From Peptoniphilus lacydonensis (GTDB taxonomy: Bacteria > Bacillota > Clostridia > Tissierellales > Peptoniphilaceae): a stretch of 64,000 nt of DNA. Under the pieces are notes generated by a model, which had not been told where the DNA came from, did no database searches, and saw only the letters and a program-made list of their open reading frames with translations. Of the stretch, positions 46,980 through 55,427 are shown in pieces. The position numbers and the translations under genes are program-made. The stretch's first letter is position 1. The number at the start of each line of letters is the position of its first letter. The stretch covers positions 1 through 64,000 of the forward strand of contig NZ_FNWF01000003.1 of NCBI RefSeq assembly GCF_900106515.1, read 5' to 3'.

Positions 46980-48608
46980 CTTTTATTGTTATAATCTATG
47001 ATGAAATCACTTATACTATTGATTCTTCTATCATGGGTTATTATTATGATAATTTTATTTTTCTTTATTTTTTTTAAATAATAAATTAGACTCTTTACTG
47101 TACTAAAGTCCAAAAAGTTTGTTGGTTCATCTAATAATAATATTTCACTAGGTTTAGATAATGCGTTTATTAAAGATAGTTTTTTATTTTCGCCTTCTGA
47201 TAATACATTATTTATATTAAGACCTACTCGTAAAGAATCCTTTAGATTAAAAAGAATCCTTTAGATTAAAAAGAGTCCTTATTTTAATAGATTTTTGTTT
47301 ATCTATACTAAGTATGTTGCATATTTCTACGTTTTCTCCAAAATCATATAAAGGAAGTTCATTTTGTAAATCTATTGAAATTCTCTTCTTTAGTAAATAA
47401 TTCATATCTATTTTTTTTATATCACAGCTGTTTATTTTTATTACCCCTTCATAATCTCTTAATAAACCTGAAATTATTTTGAATAAAGTCGATTTACCGC
47501 TGCCATTAGGACCATTGATTATATATATCATACCTTTTTGAAAATTATACGAAAAATCATTTATTATTAAATTGTCATCCACTTTATAAGATAAATTCTT
47601 TACTGTTAAGCTGTTTATTGAATCTGACATTTGCTTTAATTCTTTATTCATGTTTCCTTCATCTGAAATGTTATCAATAATTTCATCTAAACTTCTGACA
47701 TGAACTAAGCATACATTCCAATCTCTCAAAAGGTCCATGATTGAATCCATATATCTTAATAGTTGACTTGAGAATGTAATAATCATTGTGAACATCCCGA
47801 TAGTAATTTCACCATTTATCATAAAATACCCTAATAATAGTATATATACAATTCTAAATATATTACTCGTTAAACTTGAAACAAAAATATAGATATTTTC
47901 ATATTTTATTTGTTTGCTTTTATTTTGTTTAAAAACCTTTTTCTCATTATCTAAATCAATTAAAACCTTATTTTTGAGAGCATTTAATTTTATATACTCT
48001 ATTGTGTTAATAAGCTTGAAATATATAGAAAAATATTTTTCATCTGATTTTTTATTTTTTATAACCGCATTCTTTAATTTATTTCTAAAAAAATAATTAA
48101 TCAAAGCATATATTGGTGCTATAAGAAATAATAATAATGACAATTCTTTGTTAGAGCGATATATTGTAAATACTATTAAACATATGCTAAACAAATTTGT
48201 GAATACAACGCTTATAAATGTTATGATGAACTTTGATATGTATTGAATGCTTGTTGTTAACCTTTTTACTAACTCTTCCTTAATAAGTTTTTTAGTTATT
48301 TCATAATTTGAGTCTAAGTATCTTATTAACAATTTTTCATTAAGATAAGTATCTAACTCAAATTTTATCATCTCTTGTAAATAATTTTTTAAATAACTTA
48401 ATAAATGTGATATTAATATTATTGGTAGAACTTCCTCCACAAACTTCAAAGAATACTTAAAATGTTTATATATTGAAAGTTCATCAATAAATACCCCCAT
48501 TTTTTGAGGAATAATTATCAATGTAATAGAAAAAATAATTGTCAGAAATATATAAATGCAGAACACATTTTTATGTTTTTTGAAAAATTCAATTAATACT
48601 GATTTCAC
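46976..48608 (-). pseudogene. ABC peptide exporter frameshifted by 19-bp duplication
   Basis: A type-1 exporter from a GTG at 48608. About six transmembrane helices (residues 15-290), then an ATPase with Walker A INGPNGSGKSTLFKI and Q-loop ISIDLQNELPL. The frame stops at 47247, but the missing end is present one frame over: LSEGENKKLSLINAL (signature), EILLLDEPTNFLD (Walker B) and IIIITHDRRIN (H-loop), ending at 46976. The shift is caused exactly by a perfect 19-bp tandem repeat (47232-47269); with one unit the protein would be 537 residues and complete. It follows the SPASM enzyme gene and is the natural exporter of the modified peptide. Confidence 0.92.
47232..47269. repeat. perfect 19-bp tandem duplication
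   Basis: AAAGAATCCTTTAGATTAA occurs twice without a mismatch, followed by AAAGAGTCC, a partial third start. Because 19 is not a multiple of three it switches the exporter ATPase out of frame between Q-loop and signature. Confidence 0.97.
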
Positions 48609-48624
48609 TTATTCCACCTAAATT

Positions 48625-49923
48625 TTAATACATATTAGCAAATAAAATTTCTTTTTCAAATTCATCTAATTTAGAGTAAACTTTTATTGCATTAGTTATC
48701 TTTGTCCTAGTTAACTTGCAAAATGGAGAATTGCTTGAATCATAATCCTTAAATATTATATTGCTATGATAGCACCCTCCAGAACATGTTGAATAAGCAA
48801 TACATTCACTGCACTTATACTTTGTATTGTATTTATTATCATATTTAGAATAATCAGTAATTGGTTTATTATTACCTCCAAGATCTTTGTCTAAAAATCT
48901 TTGGCATGGAATGATTTTAATTTCTGGTGTAATTGCTATTAAACTTACTCCTGCTCCACAATGTCTTTCTTGCCTAATTGATAAATGTATTGATATTAAT
49001 TGCTTTACTATGTCTTTAAATGAACAACATTTTCTATAATCTTTTTCATTCAAGCATTGTAAAAAATAATTATAATAATTTTTAATTTCTTCATTTAAAA
49101 TCGCATAGTTCCTCATTTCTATCCTTTCATAAGACTCGGACTGTGCAATAGACTTAAATCCCAATTTATATAAATGTTTATGATTTTCTATTAAGTCCAT
49201 GTTGCTGTCTGTGATAGTTACTCTAGCAATCATATTAAAATTTTTGAGTAATTTAATATTTGATATTATGTAATTGTATGCTCCATCCCCTAAAATGGTT
49301 TTTCTATTTATATTTGTTTTCAGTGCATTACCATCAATAGATATTGTTATAGTGAATTTATTTTCTTCTAAAAATTGAACTATTTTAGAATTTAGCAAAG
49401 TAGCATTAGTTGTTATGCTATAAAAAAATCTATTTTTTAAAGTATTATCTAATTTTATAGATTCAACTACTTTTTTAATCATATTAAAGTTTAAAAGAGG
49501 TTCTCCACCAAAAAATATTAATGTACAATGTTCTTCAATTGGCAGTTTTTTTAATAAGCCTATAAAAGAAGATAAATTTTTTTCGTTAAGAAAAATATTG
49601 TCATGATCTCCTTGATTTTTGCTTTCATAACAATATGTGCATCTTAAGTTGCAACTATATGTCATGAATAAAGTAATTGCTTTTATTTTAGATTCATAAT
49701 TATTTAATTTGGATTTATATTCTTTTAATGAGCTTTCATTCTCTGTATCAATATCGACCAATGAACTTTCAATAAAATTATCTGAACTTTCTTTCAAGTA
49801 ATCCCTTTTTTCTAAAAAATCGTAAACTTCTAAATCGGTTTTCATTAAGACATTCTTTAGATTTAAGTATATCAAACAATTATTGTTATTCTTTCCATAA
49901 TAAATAGAGTTTATTTTTTTCAT
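48625..49923 (-). CDS. radical SAM/SPASM peptide-modifying enzyme
   Basis: 432 residues. An N-terminal 80-residue region (RRE-like or leader-binding, uncertain) precedes the AdoMet cluster motif YSCNLRCTYCYESK, then LIFFGGEPLLN, SITTNATLL and ISIDGNALK, the conserved order of the radical SAM barrel. The C-terminal SPASM has CGAGVSLIAITPEIKIIPCQ, then CSECIAYSTCSGGCYH and a final Cys, enough for two auxiliary 4Fe-4S clusters. It is the only fully intact radical SAM gene of this locus. Such enzymes install thioether or C-C crosslinks in peptides. The substrate is presumably the three-cysteine peptide at 54748-54876. Confidence 0.93.
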   Translation of the reverse strand: MKKINSIYYGKNNNNCLIYLNLKNVLMKTDLEVYDFLEKRDYLKESSDNFIESSLVDIDTENESSLKEYKSKLNNYESKIKAITLFMTYSCNLRCTYCYESKNQGDHDNIFLNEKNLSSFIGLLKKLPIEEHCTLIFFGGEPLLNFNMIKKVVESIKLDNTLKNRFFYSITTNATLLNSKIVQFLEENKFTITISIDGNALKTNINRKTILGDGAYNYIISNIKLLKNFNMIARVTITDSNMDLIENHKHLYKLGFKSIAQSESYERIEMRNYAILNEEIKNYYNYFLQCLNEKDYRKCCSFKDIVKQLISIHLSIRQERHCGAGVSLIAITPEIKIIPCQRFLDKDLGGNNKPITDYSKYDNKYNTKYKCSECIAYSTCSGGCYHSNIIFKDYDSSNSPFCKLTRTKITNAIKVYSKLDEFEKEILFANMY

Positions 49924-49949
49924 AATTTTGAATATCTCCTAAAAAAATC

Positions 49950-50790
49950 TTAATTTTTATAGTACTTATAACAAACATCACATGAATCAATATAATTATT
50001 TTTAAATCTAGTTGCATTGTAATACTTATTTAATTCATTAATATTTGGACAAATACGTGTGCAGTTGCTTATTAAATCTCTAAATTTTGTTTCAAAAAAA
50101 ATTCCCAGCACATCTAGAATCTTCCATCGCAAAAATTGATCCACATGGATAAATATTTCCATTATAATCTATTATTATTATATTTCCTTCTGGGCATTCA
50201 ATCTTAATTTCATCATCGTATATGAAATCAATATCATTAAAACATATTGAGGCTCTTCCAACTTTATAACATGGATGAATAAATACTCCTGTTGATATTA
50301 GCTCCTTCTTCAATTGAGTAAGTAATATTCCTATATTGTCGTTTTTTAAAATAGTTGTACCTACCACAACTTTTAATCCTATTTTCTTACTTTCATTAAG
50401 AATATTTTTAATATTATTTATACTAATATTTTCTAAATGATATTTATCAATGCTTATTTTTAATGCCACTAAACTATTTTTTGCTAATCTTTCTAAAATT
50501 TCTCTTGTTTTTTCTTTATTAATTGCCCAAAATCCATTAGTTGTTATATTGAATATACATTCCTCTCTAAAATGGTTCATGATTTCTTCAATTTCTTCTA
50601 AATATATAAATGGTTCTCCTCCAGATATCCCTATATATCTTATTTCATTGTCTATAGCAGCATTAATGAATTTAATAGCATCATCTTTATCCATTTTTTC
50701 ATTACGCTTTGGAGAGCAGCAAAAACAACATATCGGACATTTTTCTGTACATTTTCTTGTATAAAGTAATCCTAAACACTTATAATTCAT
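49950..50790 (-). pseudogene. second radical SAM enzyme, frameshifted at eight T
   Basis: Residues 1-232 have the AdoMet motif in YTRKCTEKCPICCFCCSPKR, with extra cysteines, then YIGISGGEPFIYLEE, NITTNGFWAI and LKISIDKYH. Near the end CGSIFAMEDSRCAGNFF meets TGA within a run of eight T bases (50094-50101 on the plus strand as A). With seven, the frame continues ETKFRDLISNC, ICPN and SCDVCYKYYKN to 49950, giving 279 residues and restoring a C-terminal cysteine set typical of a Twitch/SPASM cluster. It lacks the long N-terminal domain of its neighbour. Overlaps the permease gene upstream by 11 bases. Confidence 0.9.
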
Positions 50791-51544
50791 ATTTTCTCCT
50801 CCACAAAAAAAATATTATGGCTAAAATAATTAAAAATTCAAACACATATATTAAATAATATGTTTGAAAATATTCTATATAGTCAGATATATTAAGATAC
50901 ACGTTTAAAATAGGTAGTCTATAAAAAATTATAGAATGAGTTTTTCCTCTACCAGGAATTGGATATGTTAATAACATAAGACCAATAAAGGATCCTATAA
51001 TTGCACTTATCTTATTGTTAGAAAAAGTAGCCATTAGACCGCTTAATTTCGTAGTTATTGCCATTCCTACTAAGAGGTCTATATTATATAAAAACATTCT
51101 TAGCCATGAATTAAAAACTATATTATCATTTAAAATTACAGAACCTCTAGAATCAAAAATCTGATAGGCTTCTAAGACTTTTGTAAAATAGCCAAAACAA
51201 AAAATTACAAACATATCAAATATCAAAATAGTTAAAACAAATATATATGCTGATAATAATTTATTAGCTATGACCTTTATAATACTTCCATACTTAATAA
51301 CCTGATAATCTAAAGTCCCTTTTATATATTCATCAGAAAGAATCTCCCCAATTATTATATATATTAATATATTAAAGAAAAGAACTACATTATATAAGTC
51401 TAAACTAACGTTGAAGTAAAAATCAAAAAAGTTAGTCTTATTATATTCTTTAAGGATGAAAATAAATAATAGTAGTACATTTAAGAAGATTAGGACCTTT
51501 ACAGTCTTCAGTTTTTTAATCTTTTTCAATTCTTTAATCAACAT
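50780..51544 (-). CDS. ABC-2 type permease
   Basis: 254 residues with six hydrophobic segments and the ABC-2 feature of a large loop after the second helix (IIGEILSDEYIKGTLDYQV). It overlaps its ATPase (51534-52421) by 11 bases and the radical SAM gene downstream by 11. ABC-2 pairs in RiPP loci usually provide self-immunity by expelling the mature peptide; that role is inferred from position. Confidence 0.88.
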   Translation of the reverse strand: MLIKELKKIKKLKTVKVLIFLNVLLLFIFILKEYNKTNFFDFYFNVSLDLYNVVLFFNILIYIIIGEILSDEYIKGTLDYQVIKYGSIIKVIANKLLSAYIFVLTILIFDMFVIFCFGYFTKVLEAYQIFDSRGSVILNDNIVFNSWLRMFLYNIDLLVGMAITTKLSGLMATFSNNKISAIIGSFIGLMLLTYPIPGRGKTHSIIFYRLPILNVYLNISDYIEYFQTYYLIYVFEFLIILAIIFFLWRRKYEL

Positions 51545-52421
51545 GGTCTTCCTCCAGTAAGCTGAAATAGAATTCTTCTAAACTTCTTTTATTACTATGA
51601 ACTTCAACTATCTTAATTTTATTGATTAATAACTTATATAAAATATCATTCAGTAAATTTAGGTTATAGTCTTTTATTTTTAGTATATTTGCCTCTATAA
51701 AAATAGTCTTATTTAAACTATCTGCAAATATTGTTTTACAAATACTTTCTTCTAGTTTTTTTTCAGTTATAATCACATATTCCTGATCCAAATTAGACAA
51801 ACTTCCCTCATATAATATTTTACCTTTACTAAAAATGATTAACTTATCTACAACTTTTTCAACTTCTGATAATATATGACTTGTTACTATTACAATTTTA
51901 TTCTCTTTTTTTGCTAAATCAATTATTATGTTTCTTACATCATAAATCCCTTTTGCATCTAAGCCATTTAATGGCTCATCTAAAATAATAATTGGTCTAT
52001 CGCCTATCAAGGCTAAAGCAACACCCAACCTTTGCTTCATTCCTAGAGAATATTCTTTTACTTTTCTCTTAGAATCTAATTCACTTAAGCCAACTAAATC
52101 TAATAAGTCGATTATTTCTTTTTCATTATATTTATCTTGAAAAAATTCTAGATTTTCTCTTCCAGTTAGGTATTCATAATAGGAAGCTCCATCTATTAAA
52201 GCTCCAAAATAATTACTTTCTTTATTTATAGAGTTTGAAATTAGAATCTCTCCCTTGTCTGGCTTAGATAAACCTATTATTATTCGTAATAGTGTCGATT
52301 TTCCAGCGCCATTCGGTCCTATAACTCCAAATACTTCTCCACTTTTAGCTTCAAAATTTATATTTTCTAACACCTTAATGCTTTTAAAACTTTTCTCTAC
52401 ACCAGAAACATTAATTTTCAT
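51534..52421 (-). CDS. ABC transporter ATPase, immunity (LanF/BcrA) type
   Basis: 295 residues with Walker A GPNGAGKSTLL, signature YSLGMKQRLGVALAL, Walker B IIILDEPLNGLD and H-loop VTSHIL. The LGMKQR form and the C-terminal 80-residue extension are characteristic of BcrA/LanF-type bacteriocin-immunity ATPases. Partner of the permease 50780-51544. The gap to the radical SAM gene upstream is only three bases. Confidence 0.93.
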   Translation of the reverse strand: MKINVSGVEKSFKSIKVLENINFEAKSGEVFGVIGPNGAGKSTLLRIIIGLSKPDKGEILISNSINKESNYFGALIDGASYYEYLTGRENLEFFQDKYNEKEIIDLLDLVGLSELDSKRKVKEYSLGMKQRLGVALALIGDRPIIILDEPLNGLDAKGIYDVRNIIIDLAKKENKIVIVTSHILSEVEKVVDKLIIFSKGKILYEGSLSNLDQEYVIITEKKLEESICKTIFADSLNKTIFIEANILKIKDYNLNLLNDILYKLLINKIKIVEVHSNKRSLEEFYFSLLEEDHVD

Positions 52422-52424
52422 ATA

Positions 52425-53804
52425 CTAATCCTCCTCTAATAAGTAACCGAGCCCACTATTTAGTATTTTAGATAAAAACATTAAACTTTTTTCAAAATCT
52501 AAAATAGACTTTGTACAGAAATTTTTACTAGTTTCATAAAAATCATGGTTATATATTAGATTCTCATATGGGCATCCATTTCCACAATAAAGCTGTATAA
52601 AACACTTAGAACATTTTTCAATATCCCATCCTATCAATGAAACATCATTTTTTTTAATGTTATGAATTCTTTTTAAAAGAAATTCTTTTTTTCCAATTCC
52701 CCTATAACAACTATATAAATCGCCCTCTGCGGAAGAAATAAGACCATGATTTCGTCTAGCAAAACAATTTACAGAAAATTCTTTACTATATATTTTTTTA
52801 GCTAAATCATAAATATTACAATATATCTTATTCCTATTATTTTTTAAATTATCAAACGTAACTTTTGATAATTTATCTAATTGTAATTTATAATCAATAA
52901 AATCTTTTTCGTCATATATAACGTCCTCATCAAACACTAAATTGCTGTATACTCTATTTATCCCTTTGCTCCATAAGTAGTTTACTGAATCAAACAAATA
53001 CTTGATATCTTTTTTATTAACTGTTATCTGAGCAGAAAGTTTCTCTACACAATTTGAAAATTTATAATAATTACTCAGCACACTATCAAAACTTTTTCCA
53101 ATGCCTTTGTAAGGTCTATTTTTGTTGTGTATAAAATACAATCAATCTATACTAACGCTTATCTCGAAGTTATTGTTGCTAAGTAAATTTCTTATTTTAT
53201 TATTGAATATACTACCATTTGTAGTTACAATGTATTTTGTTTTTCTTTTTACTCTTTCAATTGTATTTAAATATGAAATAACTTTATCAATTAACTCGAT
53301 ATTTAAAAAAGGCTCCCCACCAAAAAAATTTACATAATATGTTTTTGCCTTAGGATTTATGTTCTTAACCCAATAATCTATTAGAATTTTAGCAATTTTC
53401 CAATCCATAACACATTCTTTTCTACCATAACTTCCACCACCACCAAAGCAGTAAATACAATCAAAATTACATTTCCCAGAAACATTTATACTTAATAATG
53501 AATATTTTTCTACTTTATTTAATTTTTTATAAATTAAATCCAAATTTCCTGATATATTGTTTCTATTTTCAAATATCGATTTTATTTCACCTATATCAAA
53601 ATCTTTATCTATAATTTTTATATTCTTCATTGCTGCAATAAACTCTTCATCATTTATAAAATAATAATCTCTATCCATATAAAATTGCAAGAGTTTTGCT
53701 GTTTTTTCGTCTAAAAAATACAAATCTCCATTCGAACCATCAAAAAGTATGTTGTTATCTACATCCCTAATTAATCTAATCTGTTCATAACTCTTAGTTA
53801 TCAT
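52425..53804 (-). pseudogene. radical SAM/SPASM enzyme with TGA at a conserved Gly
   Basis: A 460-codon gene cut once. The first part (53804-53142) has SGKCNFDCIYCFGGGGSYG, VNFFGGEPFLNIEL, IVTTNGSIFNN and ends FEISVSID, where nearly all family members continue with Gly; here the codon is TGA. The same frame goes on LYFIHNKNRPYKG and through a SPASM domain with CFARRNHGLISSAEGDLYSC and CSKCFIQLYCGNGCPY. One G-to-T change in GGA explains it. The start overlaps the permease stop by four bases. An internal ATG at 53141 in the annotated second half is not a real start. Confidence 0.9.
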
Positions 53805-54595
53805 AATAAGAATTCTCCTTTTAAATCATGTTTAAATGTTATTATATTAATCATACTTAAACATATTGAAAAAAATACCAGTCCTGTTGCTAAATCTCCA
53901 AACTGCAAAAATTTAAGACTTCTCCAAGTATATTCAGAATTAAATGGTAAATATTTATAAAAATTATTAGAAATTTTACTAAATAAAAACATAAAATATT
54001 CAATAGCATTAATAGTAAAAATCGAAATTATTGTCAGCAGAGCTGACTTTAAATAGTTTTTATTAAAGTTAATATAGAAAATAAACATTTCTAATATAAA
54101 TATGGATCCTAAAATTTGATTTAAGTATAAGGTTAAAATATTATAAAAAGCACATCTTTGCTCAAAAACTACTTCAGTATCTATAACCCAAAAAGAAAGA
54201 TCCATACTGTCTACTTGTATGTTAGTTTGAATGATAAGTGCTATTAAAAATTGTATGCCATACGAAACAACTATATATATTATGCATATTAATGTTTTGT
54301 ATATATATCTTTCTATGTGGTCATTTTTATATAATTTCAAAGCGAACTCTATGTTATTCTCATATTCTATGGAAAATATACGTCCAATAACTAGTGACAC
54401 TATTATTGGTATATAAAAATTTCCATTTATAGTTAATGTCCTTATTAATATAAAATTATTAACTATACTATCATGAGTAGAATAAGAAATAGACAAAGCT
54501 ACGATAATTGTCCATATAACTTGAAATAATAAAAAAATAAATAATATCTTAATATTGAAAAATTTTATTAATTCAAACTTTAAGCATTTTTTCAC
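53801..54595 (-). CDS. six-helix membrane protein, ABC-2-like permease
   Basis: 264 residues with about six hydrophobic segments and an N-terminal LKFELIKFFNIKILFI like ABC-2 permeases (short amphipathic start before helix 1). A region SIEYENNIEFALKLYKND after the second helix matches the cytoplasmic coupling loop of such proteins. It has no ATPase immediately beside it and may share the one at 51534-52421 as a second, different membrane subunit. First protein gene after the attenuator; GGAGGGAATCA precedes a GTG start. Confidence 0.78.
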   Translation of the reverse strand: MKKCLKFELIKFFNIKILFIFLLFQVIWTIIVALSISYSTHDSIVNNFILIRTLTINGNFYIPIIVSLVIGRIFSIEYENNIEFALKLYKNDHIERYIYKTLICIIYIVVSYGIQFLIALIIQTNIQVDSMDLSFWVIDTEVVFEQRCAFYNILTLYLNQILGSIFILEMFIFYINFNKNYLKSALLTIISIFTINAIEYFMFLFSKISNNFYKYLPFNSEYTWRSLKFLQFGDLATGLVFFSICLSMINIITFKHDLKGEFLL

Positions 54596-54610
54596 TGATT
54601 CCCTCCTTCA

Positions 54611-54656
54611 AAAATAAAGAGAATGTAAGTGTTAAATACTACAAACATTCTCTTTA
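54611..54656 (-). terminator. attenuator between precursor and cluster genes
   Basis: AAAGAGAATGT and ACATTCTCTTT pair perfectly around a loop and are followed by ATTTTTG on the minus strand, 15 bases before the permease gene. Partial termination here would make more precursor than enzyme, a common RiPP layout. Confidence 0.82.
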
Positions 54657-54747
54657 AAACCATACCTATCTATATTTTCAGTTACGCAATATTAAAATTA
54701 TAAGATGTTTGCCAAAACAAAGCTATATTAAGTAATTTTTAAAAGCT

Positions 54748-54876
54748 TTAGTGATATTTTGGATTACAAACTCCATCATACCAAGCACAAACATCGTCTG
54801 CCCCACATAAAACGAAGCCTTTTCCATTCACTTCATTTTTTGTTCCATTCACTTTTTTAATTTGTTGAATTGGTGT
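54748..54876 (-). pseudogene. RiPP precursor candidate with three-cysteine core, start lost
   Basis: A 42-codon open stretch from 54876 to TAA at 54748, first in line after the locus promoter and before the attenuator. It reads TPIQQIKKVNGTKNEVNGKG, then GFVLCGADDVCAWYDGVC and NPKYH. The C-x5-C-x6-C core with Trp-Tyr and a Gly-rich, Asn-rich leader end looks like a radical SAM substrate. The only in-frame starts are GTG codons without a ribosome site, and the stretch follows directly on a VanZ gene scrap, so the original 5' end has probably been replaced. AGGAGAG followed by TTCT-ATA-AAG-CAG lies about 110 bases upstream and may be the mutated original start. Ring chemistry is inference. Confidence 0.6.
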
Positions 54877-54960
54877 TTAACTTGCACAGATATCTGAATA
54901 GGCTGTGTTTAAAAGCCCTATTAAGAAAACAAATTGAATAGTTTCAAAGAATAAACTAGC
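54877..54960 (-). pseudogene. VanZ gene fragment inserted before the precursor
   Basis: ASLFFETIQFVFLIGLLNTA, then YSDICAS and TAA. This is the conserved VanZ segment seen in the intact gene 36972-37388 (SLFFETIQYILSIGVSDTTD), with 19 of 22 bases identical in its first part. Nothing before or after it is VanZ, so it is an isolated 84-base scrap in the same frame as the precursor core. Confidence 0.7.
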
Positions 54961-55037
54961 CTATGGAATTATTAATTTTTCTGCTTTATAGAACTCTCCT
55001 GTTAACACCTTATGGTCAATCGTCATCCACTAAATTT

Positions 55038-55088
55038 ATACTATCATAATTATATCTTAATGTCAACTATAGTTGATGTTAAGATATA
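55038..55088 (-). promoter_or_regulatory. RiPP locus promoter with overlapping operator dyad
   Basis: TTGACA (55061-55066) and TAGTAT (55038-55043), 17 bases apart on the minus strand. The -35 hexamer is embedded in a 38-base dyad (55051-55088) whose arms match except at two positions around GTCAACTATAGTTGA. That is a typical Xre repressor site, and the Xre gene 55150-55341 lies just upstream. Repression of the RiPP transcript is the likely outcome. Confidence 0.75.
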
Positions 55089-55149
55089 AAAAAATAGAAA
55101 TTTAATTTTAAATATTCCATAATTAAATCTCTACTTTTAAGTTTTTATT

Positions 55150-55341
55150 CTATTTATAATAAAACAGCATGTCAACTGTCGTACACAAAATATTAGCACA
55201 GTCAAAAGCAATTTTTATTGTAGGAAGTTTTTTACAATTTTCTATTTCACTTACATATTGTCTACTTACATTTAACTTATCTGCTAATTGTTGTTGAGTA
55301 ATGCCTTGTTTTTGTCTATAACATTTTATATTATTTCCCAA
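55150..55341 (-). CDS. Xre-family helix-turn-helix regulator
   Basis: 63 residues, nearly all helix-turn-helix: CYRQKQGITQQQLADKLN followed by VSRQYVSEIENCKKLPT. No effector domain is present, so it is a Cro-like repressor. Its own promoter (55373-55401) is near consensus, and GTCAAC half-sites occur both there and in the dyad downstream. AAGGAGG precedes the ATG. It resembles small regulators of phages as well as of bacteriocin loci; position between the phage lysis gene and the RiPP promoter leaves both options open. Confidence 0.92.
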   Translation of the reverse strand: MGNNIKCYRQKQGITQQQLADKLNVSRQYVSEIENCKKLPTIKIAFDCANILCTTVDMLFYYK

Positions 55342-55372
55342 ATACTTATTCTCCTTCCTCCTTAATAATTAG

Positions 55373-55401
55373 ATTATAATGTTTTTTATACCTTTTGTCA
55401 A
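55373..55401 (-). promoter_or_regulatory. near-consensus promoter of the Xre gene
   Basis: TTGACA and TATAAT exactly 17 bases apart on the minus strand, 30 bases upstream of the start codon. The -35 is preceded by AAAAG, giving an AGTTGACA half-site like the one in the locus operator. Confidence 0.88.
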
Positions 55402-55427
55402 CTTTTGTTATTATGAAATAAACAAAA

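Noticed and set aside
2081-53144. UGA recoding (as Gly or Trp) to explain in-frame TGA codons
   Set aside because: Two TGA sites fit Gly, but the helicase is cut by TAA, the FtsX TGA does not sit at a Gly or Trp position I can defend, and many intact genes end in TGA.
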